A DNA stretch of 64,000 nt, taken from the NCBI GenBank assembly GCA_036677805.1, contig JAVBVS010000020.1:1-64000 (forward strand), given 5' to 3'. The DNA comes from SIG78 sp036677805 (GTDB lineage: Bacteria > Verrucomicrobiota > Lentisphaeria > Victivallales > Victivallaceae). Of this stretch, positions 37,501-46,120 are shown piece after piece. The translations under genes and the position numbers were made by a program. Below the pieces are notes generated by a model. That model had not been told where the DNA came from. It was given only the letters and a program-made list of their open reading frames with translations, and did no database searches. Positions within the stretch are counted from its first letter, which is position 1; each line of letters opens with the position of its first letter.

Positions 37501-37984
37501 GGCCTACGGCAAGGGCAAACTGTTCTATCAGGCGGCATCGTTGGGCGGAGCGTTCTGCGCGCCGGAAGTGTCGCCGCCCAAGAAGTGGGAATTCCGGATC
37601 GATGAAAAACTCGAAACCCTGTTCCGTGGAGAACTGGCACGGATCATGGCGCCGGGACATTACTGGACGACCGACGCTCCCGACCAGGTTTTCACTGCGA
37701 TCTGGCACGACGACGACGAACTCCTGGTGCATTTTCTGAACGCCACCGGCGCCAATATCAAAGCGGGCGAGGAAATGGTTCCGACCGCGCCCAAAGTGCC
37801 CTACCCGCCGCTGGCGAAGGACATCACCTTCACGCTGCCCGGCAACTACGCTTCGGCAGTCGCGGTCAGCCCGGATTTCGACGGACGCAAGCCGCTTGTG
37901 CTGAAAGACAACGCCGATGGCACCACTACCGTGACTTTGCCGAAGGATCTGCTGAAAGCCTACACCATCGTCCGGTTGAAGTAA
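34571..37984 (+). CDS. Secreted glycoside hydrolase-like protein with barrel and GATase-like domain
   Basis: An 1137-residue exported protein. Residues 1-20 are a signal peptide (WSLALLLTAAPVFGG). The first 400 residues are beta-rich. A TIM-barrel-like part follows from about 480, with LKLIDHHDSTLLW near 540 and VDGFQIDELTFWEHGCGCGYC near 603-620, the pattern of GHL6/GH42-type hydrolases in which the Asp/Glu after the fourth strand is catalytic and a CxC/C cluster binds metal. Residues about 800-960 (VAPVALLFSAASRDW..YQVLVLASDGCLSDRDLAAIKTFARNGGTVYLS) match a beta-galactosidase trimerisation domain. A role in extracellular glycan breakdown is likely; the linkage is unknown. It is the last gene of locus B and is followed by a strong terminator. 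Confidence 0.8.
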   Translation: MIRWKQWSLALLLTAAPVFGGEFEVRKTGENYSLLYDGKVLLDTVAVRVLPDDVLPPGTQSSTSTLPDGAKVYELWNENPDTRFRREIALRPDGAVEITLAGEAPAFSENLTRLLRLTMPYSAVSGTEFEALAGNGRQYRPINGKFDAALPNGSLPQSPYRFLAVTADGKPLTFDFLPLGAGDYCTSYSTGAVRGVWQVARQDGILELSCGSTVPRNGGYTGTKVVIREGGFEDYDRLHALRSFAYGDHLKAEKLFSFGAQKFGKEYTAIDASAFDAARGAGWLGNPALKTEIGAPEGAYYAHIVGRDAKFKVTGLRDGWYIVSVGAGNYNGASNAFGVTVSGRTLAEKITVKPRTVTVASRAMRLTGGTAEFDFQGEFVLSTMGLQFLMADGEDFSVRRGFWVADGYEPGSIYRNADYRKPPVFPLALESFPLPEPGKEAEGAPKIIDTPTELPDPDSPAMAWVKDARMFKILGNSATLGELDAPGAPEKLLDQELAGKRYNAVMISGMHSRHTYFNHLDRGVAAIHRVAEAAHARNLKLIDHHDSTLLWNSDAGFRVLMERLPEMSRAIADQLPSFQFCPLNPQFKETYYKYLLELVKAGVDGFQIDELTFWEHGCGCGYCREQFFKDTGWQLPVNELDPRLGNTNSDLGKLWFDWRRKQIGNWFVELRRRAKEINPNLTLCMYTTHWGFTRSGPRYKEGTDLFELARAINYFGTEVMTRNVLQSSRPLVPFRKMKNALTTAFGTPVWGWIYASDWPTCYFAWAASNMVGQVALLPEDIDRPKNYGDFRTFDGSPDNMHRTRAKTVAPVALLFSAASRDWNSMTSFTGELFGIAQTLESMHVPYEFIAEMSLNEKQLAKYQVLVLASDGCLSDRDLAAIKTFARNGGTVYLSTVAGLCDEYGRLRKQWGFADVFGFTVNAAKTVKLARLAADAGGKDAVTPEKPLSAWTLTPAPATALLYGFTAQGQKLPLLVEKAYGKGKLFYQAASLGGAFCAPEVSPPKKWEFRIDEKLETLFRGELARIMAPGHYWTTDAPDQVFTAIWHDDDELLVHFLNATGANIKAGEEMVPTAPKVPYPPLAKDITFTLPGNYASAVAVSPDFDGRKPLVLKDNADGTTTVTLPKDLLKAYTIVRLK

Positions 37985-38000
37985 CCGGAAACGCGTTTGC

Positions 38001-38034
38001 AACCGCCGTCCGTTTTCGGGCGGCGGTTTTTTTT
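38001..38034 (+). terminator. Terminator of locus B
   Basis: AACCGCCGTCCG (38001-38012) pairs with CGGGCGGCGGTT (38017-38028; one G-T), loop TTTT, then a run of T to 38034. Confidence 0.88.
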
Positions 38035-38043
38035 ACCGTTCAA

Positions 38044-39939
38044 TTATCGCGATTGATCGAGCGCATAGCTGTAAATCCGGCCGCGGCTGAAAAAATAATA
38101 TCTGCCGTCCACTACGGCGCTGCCGCCGCCCACCGGCACCGGAGACGCGGCGATCCGCTTCATGACCATGGCTTCCGGATCGTAAACGGCAATGCCGTCG
38201 GTCAGAATGCCATAAACCCGGCCATTGTATTTGGCGAACAGCCGGGGCCCCTGTGCGGAAGGAACGCGCAATTCGGCAGCCGTCTGCTTCAGCATCCGAT
38301 GCTGCGCCGGATCGTAGACGAAGAAGATCGAACCGTCGGCCCAGCCGATGATCCGGCCGTCCGCCAGGACATGAAAGTCGTAATAAGCCTTAACCCCGGC
38401 GATCGGCGTATCATTGCGTACAATCTTTCCCGATTCGAGGTCGAACTCGGCCAGGGTCGCTTCTTTGGCCAGAGTTTCACCGCCGGAGCCGGGCAGAGTG
38501 GTGCCGCCCAGAAGCATCCGATTGCCGGGAAGCGGAGCGAGAGCATAAACCGACTGGGACTGGAGCAGATTTTCCGGCGGAATCACGGAAAAACGCCGGG
38601 TGTCGCGCCGGTACAGCGCCAGCCCGCCCCCGGTGCGCCCGTAACCGGGAGTGCCGCTGAACGCCACGATCCGGCCGTCGGAACTCAACGCCGCGGCGTG
38701 GGGCCGGTTGATCGCGGGGCCGACCACGCCGAGCAGGACCGGATTGTCGGCCTCTTCCCGTGCTTTTCTGGCCACGCCGCGCCACGGCCGCCGGATGTCG
38801 TATTCCAGACAGTACCCGCCGGTATAAGCGGCGATGTAAATCAAATCGCCGGTGATGAACAGCGTATTCCACTGCCTCACCTCGGTACCGACCCGGCTCA
38901 TGGCGTCATTCTTGATGTCGTAACTGAAGCAATCCATCGGAAACGCCGTGCCGCCGATGATCCGGCCGTCCGGCGTCCCGCACAGACTCATCACATGCGC
39001 GCCTTCCGTGGTATAATCGAACGCCACTTTCCGGACTTCCCCGCCGCCGGCGGGCTGCCACGAAAGCATCCGCTGCTCCAGATCGCATGCGACCAGCCTG
39101 GCGCCGTCGGGAAACTCGCGGTGAAAAAGCGACTGACTGTCGGCAATGCAAGGTTTCGGCGCGACCTTCGGCGCCGCCGGCAGAAGTTCCATTTTGCCGT
39201 CGTAAAAACGGTAATGCTGCTTGCCGTTGCGGCCGTAGACCTTGCCGTCGGCCCCGCGCCAGACGGTGGCTCCGGCGGCGGGAATCCGTTCCGTTTCGGC
39301 GAGAAGCGCGGTAGTCTTGCGGTTGCCCGGATTGAAAGCCAGAAACTGGCTTCGGGTATTGCCGATGCCGATATAAACGATGCCATGGTCGTCAACGGCG
39401 ATGCTGCGCGGATATTGCGCCCAGCTCTCCTGATTGACCCGGCCATAGTCAATCAGCTTGCGCGTCGCCGGATCGAACGCCGCCACGCCGCAGCCGGGGT
39501 AAGTCGCCGACCAGATTCGCCCCGCATCGTCCTCGGTCATCGACATGGCCATCTGCCGGGTGGTCTTGCCATGAAACGTGAACGCCTCCGCGACCGGATC
39601 GTATTCGACGAAGTAACCGTTGTAATGGCTGTAAAAGCGGTTTTTGGAGGAGAGAATCGAGGCGAAAGGACCATCTCCGCCGGTCGGGAACGGCACCGCC
39701 TGCTGACGGCTCCGGCCGGTCGCGGGATCGATCTGAAGCAAGGCATAACCGCCGTTGTGGTCGTAAAGCCACAGCAATACGGTATTTTTGCCATCCTTGC
39801 CCGCAGTGGCCACCGTCCCGCGATGACAGGCGACGGGAATGGCGACGCCGTGGTCCAGAAACCCATTGCCGAGGTCGACGGTCCGGCCCGAAGCGCCCAG
39901 CGCCGCCAGCAATGCGAGATTGAGAAACAGCTTTTTCAT
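38044..39939 (-). CDS. Secreted beta-propeller protein
   Basis: A 631-residue protein with a signal peptide (MKKLFLNLALLAALGASG). The body is a series of beta-propeller blades with recurring units such as SMTEDDAGRIWSATYPGCGVAAFDPATRKLIDYG, SIAVDDHGIVYIGIG, LCGTPDGRIIGGTAFPMDCFSYDI and FHVLADGRIIGWADGSIFFVYDP, which resemble NHL/SMP-30/PQQ-like repeats rather than WD40. Six to eight blades fit the length. Such proteins can be lyases, lactonases or binding scaffolds; no catalytic motif singles one out. It converges on the locus B glycosidase gene and follows the membrane glycosyltransferase gene by about 90 bp on the same strand. Confidence 0.8.
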   Translation of the reverse strand: MKKLFLNLALLAALGASGRTVDLGNGFLDHGVAIPVACHRGTVATAGKDGKNTVLLWLYDHNGGYALLQIDPATGRSRQQAVPFPTGGDGPFASILSSKNRFYSHYNGYFVEYDPVAEAFTFHGKTTRQMAMSMTEDDAGRIWSATYPGCGVAAFDPATRKLIDYGRVNQESWAQYPRSIAVDDHGIVYIGIGNTRSQFLAFNPGNRKTTALLAETERIPAAGATVWRGADGKVYGRNGKQHYRFYDGKMELLPAAPKVAPKPCIADSQSLFHREFPDGARLVACDLEQRMLSWQPAGGGEVRKVAFDYTTEGAHVMSLCGTPDGRIIGGTAFPMDCFSYDIKNDAMSRVGTEVRQWNTLFITGDLIYIAAYTGGYCLEYDIRRPWRGVARKAREEADNPVLLGVVGPAINRPHAAALSSDGRIVAFSGTPGYGRTGGGLALYRRDTRRFSVIPPENLLQSQSVYALAPLPGNRMLLGGTTLPGSGGETLAKEATLAEFDLESGKIVRNDTPIAGVKAYYDFHVLADGRIIGWADGSIFFVYDPAQHRMLKQTAAELRVPSAQGPRLFAKYNGRVYGILTDGIAVYDPEAMVMKRIAASPVPVGGGSAVVDGRYYFFSRGRIYSYALDQSR

Positions 39940-40032
39940 CTTCCGGGTTGCTCCATTGGGTTGTTTGACCGGGGCTCGGACAAGCGCACCGCATGATCTG
40001 CGGTACGGACCGTTTCATCGCGATACCCGAAG

Positions 40033-41895
40033 TCAACGCGTCAGCCGGACCACCAGTTCGGCGGGCAGCGGACGGCCGTCCATCCGGGTTCGGCCGTAAT
40101 CACGCTGAAAATCGGCGATCAATGCGGCCTTTGCGGTGTTCACGGTTACTTTCATATTCAATTCCATCCCGGTCGGAGACGGCGGCACCTTGAACGTCGC
40201 GCTTTTATATTCGGGACCGGTGAATTCGATCCGGCAAGGACGGCCGTTCACCGTCAAATCGAGAATTCCGGCGCGTTCGGATTGGACATTAAGTTCCACC
40301 TGCCATTCCTCGGCGCCCGGCTTGCCGACAGGCGGCTCGAAGGCGGTTTGAAACGAAGCGCCGACATCGGTGTCGAGCAATTCCCAGCCGCCAAAGGTCA
40401 TGGGGCCGTAATTGAAGACGGCGGTCCGGCCGTCGTTGAGCAGAAGCCGCGTCCCCGCCGGCCGCGCCAGGCGCATCACCGCAGCCTCCAGCCGGGTCCG
40501 GTAAAATTCATACGCTCCGAAAACCAGAAATATGCCGACGCCGAGTGCGAGAACGCCCGCAGTGCGCAGATACCGCCAGTCTTTCCGGCGATACCGCCGC
40601 CACACGACAGCGACAAAGGCTCCCGCAAAAACCGCCAGCACCGGCAGCAGCGGCGTCCGAAAACGTTCGAGATTGTAAAACGCCGCCGTCCCGCCCCAGA
40701 AGCAGAAAACGATCAGATAAAGCGCCCCCCACGCCGCATTGCGCCGCCGCCATGACGAAGCCGCCAGCAGCAGCATCCCCGCCACCCCGAGCGCCAGCAC
40801 GACGCCGCCGGGTACGGTGAACCGAAGCAGTCGGCTGGTCGTCCCTTCCCCGGCCAGCGCCACATTGTTCGGAATCTCCCGGTAATCCCAGAAGAGCAGG
40901 AGCTTGCGAAAAGTCAATTCAAAAAAGGCCGCCGGTTCCGCGCGCAGCCATTCGAACACGCGGCCGATTACCGGCCGTTCGGCCGCCGTCGCCATCCATT
41001 CGTGGTAAGCGGCGGGATACTCCATCGGTCCGGCGGGCAGGCCGGGATTGCGTCCGCCCGGGGGCGCTTCGGGCGTATTGCCCAGCGCCAGCACCGCATC
41101 AGCCGCCGTTGACGGACCGGACAACCGCCCCAGCTGCATGGAGTTGTAAATCATGAACGGAGCCTCGACCGCAAGCATCGTCAGCACCATGACCGCGAAG
41201 CACATCACCGCGTGCCGCCACGAACTCCGGCGCCACTCCGTCGCGCCCAGAAACAGAAACAACGGCAATGCCAACAGCAGCATATTGCCCCGGGTCAGAA
41301 CCGCAACTCCAGCCACGGCGCCAAGCGCCAGATCATAGCCGACCCGCCGCCGGCGGACCGCAAGCACAGCCAGGAAAGCCAGCAGCATCAAATTGAAGCT
41401 CTGGAGATTTTCGAGTTTGTGAAACGGGGTATAAAAAACCAGCGGCGTCAGGAAAGCGGTCAACAGCGCCGCCGTTATTCCGGCGCGACGCCCCGCCAGC
41501 CGCGCGGCGGTCAATCCGGCCAGCACCGCGGTCAAGGCGCCGAGCAGCGCCTGCACTCCGATCACCATCCAGACCGAGCCGCCGCCGAGAATGCGGCAGC
41601 ACGGCAGAAAGAACGCATAATAAAACGGCTGGTAATAAAACGGACCGGAAAAAGTCCCCTCCACGATGGACCGGGACAAATCCATGTAGGTGCGCAAATC
41701 GGTGGCCGGAGAAGGCTGAAAAATCGAACCGGCGAAACGCCCGGAGGCAATTTCCCCGGAGACGGCCAGCCGCCAAAGCAACGCCAGCAAAGCCGCGATC
41801 CACAAGCCGAAGCGAAAACGCCGCCCGGAATCAGAGCCGGGAACCGTCGCCTTGCCGTCGCGCTTTTTCATCGCCGCCGTGCCGCGCTGCGCCAC
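40033..41895 (-). CDS. Integral membrane glycosyltransferase, GT39/ArnT-like
   Basis: A protein of up to 620 residues with about 11-13 membrane segments in the first 500 residues and a soluble C-terminal beta domain. The first periplasmic loop holds TDLRTYMDLSRSIVEGTFSGPFYYQPFYYAFFLP, which carries the acidic residue and aromatic pattern of the GT39/PMT/ArnT (GT-C) family that uses lipid-linked sugars. PTLTRGNMLLL-type and LERFRTPLLPVLAVFA segments follow the family layout. Glycosylation of an envelope polymer or protein is likely. The start is uncertain: a GTG at 41895 lies three bases after the frr stop, and an ATG at 41871 has no better ribosome site. It is probably cotranscribed with frr. 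Confidence 0.78.
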   Translation of the reverse strand: MAQRGTAAMKKRDGKATVPGSDSGRRFRFGLWIAALLALLWRLAVSGEIASGRFAGSIFQPSPATDLRTYMDLSRSIVEGTFSGPFYYQPFYYAFFLPCCRILGGGSVWMVIGVQALLGALTAVLAGLTAARLAGRRAGITAALLTAFLTPLVFYTPFHKLENLQSFNLMLLAFLAVLAVRRRRVGYDLALGAVAGVAVLTRGNMLLLALPLFLFLGATEWRRSSWRHAVMCFAVMVLTMLAVEAPFMIYNSMQLGRLSGPSTAADAVLALGNTPEAPPGGRNPGLPAGPMEYPAAYHEWMATAAERPVIGRVFEWLRAEPAAFFELTFRKLLLFWDYREIPNNVALAGEGTTSRLLRFTVPGGVVLALGVAGMLLLAASSWRRRNAAWGALYLIVFCFWGGTAAFYNLERFRTPLLPVLAVFAGAFVAVVWRRYRRKDWRYLRTAGVLALGVGIFLVFGAYEFYRTRLEAAVMRLARPAGTRLLLNDGRTAVFNYGPMTFGGWELLDTDVGASFQTAFEPPVGKPGAEEWQVELNVQSERAGILDLTVNGRPCRIEFTGPEYKSATFKVPPSPTGMELNMKVTVNTAKAALIADFQRDYGRTRMDGRPLPAELVVRLTR

Positions 41896-41898
41896 GGC

Positions 41899-42465
41899 TC
41901 AGACCGTGAGCAGTTCCTGTTCCTTTTCGGCGGTGATCCGGTCCAGCAATTCAATGTGCCTGTCGGTCTTTTTCTGAATGTCGTCCAATGCCTTCTTGAG
42001 TTCGTCTTCGGTGATCTCACCGGCCTTCTGCGCTTTTTTGGCGGCTTCATTGCCGTCGCGACGGGCATTGCGGACCGCGATCTTGGCTTCTTCGCAACGG
42101 GCCTTGACCTGCTTGACGAACGTTTTGCGGCGATCTTCGCTGAGTTCGGGAATCGGCAGCCGGATGATGCGGCCGTCGCTGTTGGGCATGATGCCGATAT
42201 TGGAGGCCTTGATCGCCTTTTCGACCGCCGCCACCGCCGAAACGTCCCACGGCTGGATGGTCAGCAGACGCGCTTCCGGCGTGGCGATCTGCGCCATGTC
42301 ACGCAGCCGGGTCTGAACGCCGTAATAATCGACCATCAGGCCCTCGACCAGCGCGGGAGAGGCTTTGCCGGTGCGGATCGCGCCGAGATCATGGCGCATG
42401 GAATGTTCGGATTTTTCCATATTTTCTTCGAGTTCCATCATGACCATATCGATGACATCCGACAT
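41899..42465 (-). CDS. frr: Ribosome recycling factor
   Basis: A 188-residue factor that, with EF-G, splits ribosomes after termination. The N-terminal helix MEKSEHSMRHDLGAIRTGKASPALVEG and the region MPNSDGRIIRLPIPELSEDRRKTFVKQ are the typical RRF signatures, and the length is normal. AGGAGG lies eight bases before the ATG at 42465, so the longer open frame upstream is not used. The usual neighbour pyrH is absent; instead a GT39-like gene follows, and yebC is divergent. Confidence 0.97.
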   Translation of the reverse strand: MSDVIDMVMMELEENMEKSEHSMRHDLGAIRTGKASPALVEGLMVDYYGVQTRLRDMAQIATPEARLLTIQPWDVSAVAAVEKAIKASNIGIMPNSDGRIIRLPIPELSEDRRKTFVKQVKARCEEAKIAVRNARRDGNEAAKKAQKAGEITEDELKKALDDIQKKTDRHIELLDRITAEKEQELLTV

Positions 42466-42528
42466 TTTACCACCCTCCTGATATAAACCATAGAAATTTT
42501 TCAGCCTGAACCTGCGGCAACCTGCCAA

Positions 42529-42557
42529 AATGTAACCGCAATTTCGGCAAAATGCAA
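42529..42557 (-). promoter_or_regulatory. frr promoter
   Basis: On the minus strand TTGCAT (42557-42552), 17 bp, TACATT (42534-42529). Confidence 0.5.
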
Positions 42558-42577
42558 ATAACCAAGGGCTATTGCGC

Positions 42578-42606
42578 TTGAAAAAAAGCGCTTTCGGCGT
42601 TATTTT
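42578..42606 (+). promoter_or_regulatory. yebC-eno promoter
   Basis: TTGAAA (42578-42583), 17 bp, TATTTT (42601-42606). It is back to back with the frr promoter. Confidence 0.5.
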
Positions 42607-42643
42607 ATAGGAAACTGGGAAATATCATCAACCGAGGTAGTCT

Positions 42644-43399
42644 ATGTCCGGACACAGCAAGTGGGCCAATATCAAACATAAAAAAGCGGCCGTCGACCGC
42701 AAGAAAGGCCGTATTTTCTCGCGCCTGGCGAAGGAAATCATGGTGGCCGCCAAGATGGGCGGCGGCGACATCGACTCCAATCCGCGGCTCCGGGCCGGCA
42801 TCACCGCGGCCAAAGCGGTCAACATGCCCAACGCCAACATCGACCGCGCCATCAAAAAAGGCATCGGCGAACTTGGCGATGTGGTGTTTGAAGAAATTCA
42901 GTATGAAGGTTACGGTCCCGGCGGCGTGGCGCTCCTGATCGACTGCCTGACCGACAACCGCAACCGTTCCGCCAGCGAAGTCCGCACCGCGCTCGACCGC
43001 AACAACGGCAACCTCGCCAGCTCCGGCTCGGTGGCCTGGATGTTCAACCGCAAGTGCCATTTCCTGATCGAAGGCGCCAACGCCGATGAGGAAAAGCTCA
43101 TGGATGTCGTGCTCGAAGCCGGCGCCGAAGATATCGACGTCGCCGACGAAGTGGCCGAAATCTGGGGCGCGCCCGATGCCTTCGAAGCCATTTCCAAGGC
43201 GCTCGAAGCCGCCGCCATCGCACCGTCGGAAGCGGCGGTCACCCGCCGGCCGGACAATGTGGTTGAAGTCAAGGACGTCAAGATCGCCGAACAGGTTCTG
43301 CGCCTGATCGACCGGCTGGAAGACCTCGACGACGTCCAGCAGGTCACCGCCAATTTCGAAATCGACGATGCCATCGCCGACCAGATTGAAGAAGAATAA
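42644..43399 (+). CDS. yebC: YebC/PmpR (TACO1) family protein
   Basis: A 251-residue protein of the widespread YebC family, reported in different bacteria as a transcription regulator or as a factor that eases translation of proline runs. The start MSGHSKWANIKHKKAAVDRK and the segment EGYGPGGVALLIDCLTDNRNRSASEVR are diagnostic, and the length is standard. GAGG lies before the ATG. It precedes eno by 47 bp and may share its promoter. Confidence 0.96.
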   Translation: MSGHSKWANIKHKKAAVDRKKGRIFSRLAKEIMVAAKMGGGDIDSNPRLRAGITAAKAVNMPNANIDRAIKKGIGELGDVVFEEIQYEGYGPGGVALLIDCLTDNRNRSASEVRTALDRNNGNLASSGSVAWMFNRKCHFLIEGANADEEKLMDVVLEAGAEDIDVADEVAEIWGAPDAFEAISKALEAAAIAPSEAAVTRRPDNVVEVKDVKIAEQVLRLIDRLEDLDDVQQVTANFEIDDAIADQIEEE

Positions 43400-43446
43400 A
43401 TTTGCCAAGCAACGTTCAACCCAAAACGAAAAAGGAGTAACGAACG

Positions 43447-44721
<1,275 letters not shown>

Positions 44722-44750
44722 TCGCGATTCCAGTAATTGCGATGAATACA

Positions 44751-44787
44751 AAAGTCCGTCCGGAGCTCTTCGGACGGACTTTTTTTC
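44751..44787 (+). terminator. Terminator after eno
   Basis: AAAGTCCGTCCG (44751-44762) with loop GAGCTCTT pairs with CGGACGGACTTT (from 44771), followed by a T run. Confidence 0.9.
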
Positions 44788-44856
44788 CAGCCTGACAGCG
44801 GCGCTCGGGCAATCGGGAAAGCGCCGCCGGAAAGTTCAACAGCCGGAGAATGCATC

Positions 44857-46047
44857 ATGAAAATTCGGAGATACCGTCTGCCGATCTGGCTGCTGGGCAT
44901 AGCAGGCCTGACGGCCGCGCCAACCATTGCCGCGGAGGAGGTACGCCTGTTGCTGCCCGAGGTAATCTATGCCGTTCCCGGGGTTGAAACGAACCTCTAT
45001 TACGATAATTTGATCACGGTGATCAATTCGAAAAACTACAGTTTCCGGGTGCGGTGCGCCAAAGGCCGGATGGACGAAGCCCGCTGGCGCTTCACCCCGG
45101 AAGCCGGGGATGTCGGCGAATATCCGCTGGAATTGTCCGTATCCGGACCGGATGGAGTGGCGGCCGAAGGCCGGACCAGAATCGTGGTTTCGCCGGCCGA
45201 CGCCGGGCGGGACCGGGCGGTTCGGGTGCTGATGATCGGCGCAAGCCAGACCGCGGCTTCGGTCTATCCGCGCCGGGTCTTGGAATTGATGCGGGAAAGC
45301 GGCGTCGCCGACTTCCGGCTGCTGGGCACCAACGGGCCGGGATACCGTCCCGATCCCAAGGGCGAAGTCGCTCATGAAGGTTGGGGCGGCTGGGGCTGGG
45401 GCACGTTTTTCACCCGCTACGGCCGCGAAGAATCCGCCCGGAACGACGGTCTCCATCCGGTGCGGCAGCGCGAAGCCAACAGCCGGTTTCTCTTCCCCGG
45501 CCCGGACGGCAAAATTGAGTTCGATTTCGCGCGTTATTGCGAAAAATATGCCGACGGCCAGAAGCCGGATTTCGTGACCATCCTGCTCGGGATCAACGAT
45601 GTTTTCTTCGGCACCGACGAAACGATGCCGGAAATCATGAAAAATAAGGTGTTCGCCTATCTGGAACCGATGGTTGCGGCCATCCGCCGCGCCGCCCCGG
45701 ACTGCGTGATCGGAATCGCGCTGCTGCCGCCGCCGGCCGCTTCGCAGGATGCGTTCGGTGCCAATTACGGCTGCCAGCAGACCCGTTATCAGGTACGGAA
45801 AAACCTCGACTGTTTCAACCGCGCCGTCACCGCCAAATGCCGGGAACTCCGGATCGACGTCATTCCGCTTCCGCCCAACCTTGATACCGTCAACGGATTC
45901 CCGACCGTCAGCGAAGCGGCCAACGCCAATTGTCCGGAAACGGTCATCCGCCAGTCCAACGCGTTCCATCCGGCGGAACCCGGCTACCGACAGTTTGCCG
46001 ACGTATTTTACGCCTGGCTGAAATACCGTTTGAACCGGAAACCGTGA
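44857..46047 (+). CDS. Secreted SGNH/GDSL-type hydrolase
   Basis: A 396-residue exported protein. Residues 1-26 are a signal peptide (LPIWLLGIAGLTAAPTIAA), followed by a beta-rich domain of about 90 residues. The SGNH domain starts at about 122 with VRVLMIGASQTAASVYP (Ser130 replaces the GDS serine block), then a Gly block HEGWGGWGWGTFF, LLGINDVFFGT around 245 (the Asn block), and NAFHPAEPGYRQFAD near the end (the His block). Such enzymes often remove acetyl or other acyl groups from polysaccharides. It is followed by a GH36-like alpha-galactosidase with 73 bp between, so the two may act on the same acylated glycan. Confidence 0.82.
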   Translation: MKIRRYRLPIWLLGIAGLTAAPTIAAEEVRLLLPEVIYAVPGVETNLYYDNLITVINSKNYSFRVRCAKGRMDEARWRFTPEAGDVGEYPLELSVSGPDGVAAEGRTRIVVSPADAGRDRAVRVLMIGASQTAASVYPRRVLELMRESGVADFRLLGTNGPGYRPDPKGEVAHEGWGGWGWGTFFTRYGREESARNDGLHPVRQREANSRFLFPGPDGKIEFDFARYCEKYADGQKPDFVTILLGINDVFFGTDETMPEIMKNKVFAYLEPMVAAIRRAAPDCVIGIALLPPPAASQDAFGANYGCQQTRYQVRKNLDCFNRAVTAKCRELRIDVIPLPPNLDTVNGFPTVSEAANANCPETVIRQSNAFHPAEPGYRQFADVFYAWLKYRLNRKP

Positions 46048-46120
46048 TCCTTGGCGGCAGGCCGGTTTGCCGGTGTCGCCCCGAACTCAAAATTATTTTC
46101 GCAAAATACGGAGCGAAGTG

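Noticed and set aside
34670..38002. A 1110-codon open frame on the minus strand antisense to the locus B glycosidase-like gene
   Set aside because: It is rich in Gly, Arg, His and Gln, has no recognisable domain or ribosome site, and mirrors the codon-position GC bias of the real gene. Signal peptide, domains, terminator and ribosome site all support the plus strand.
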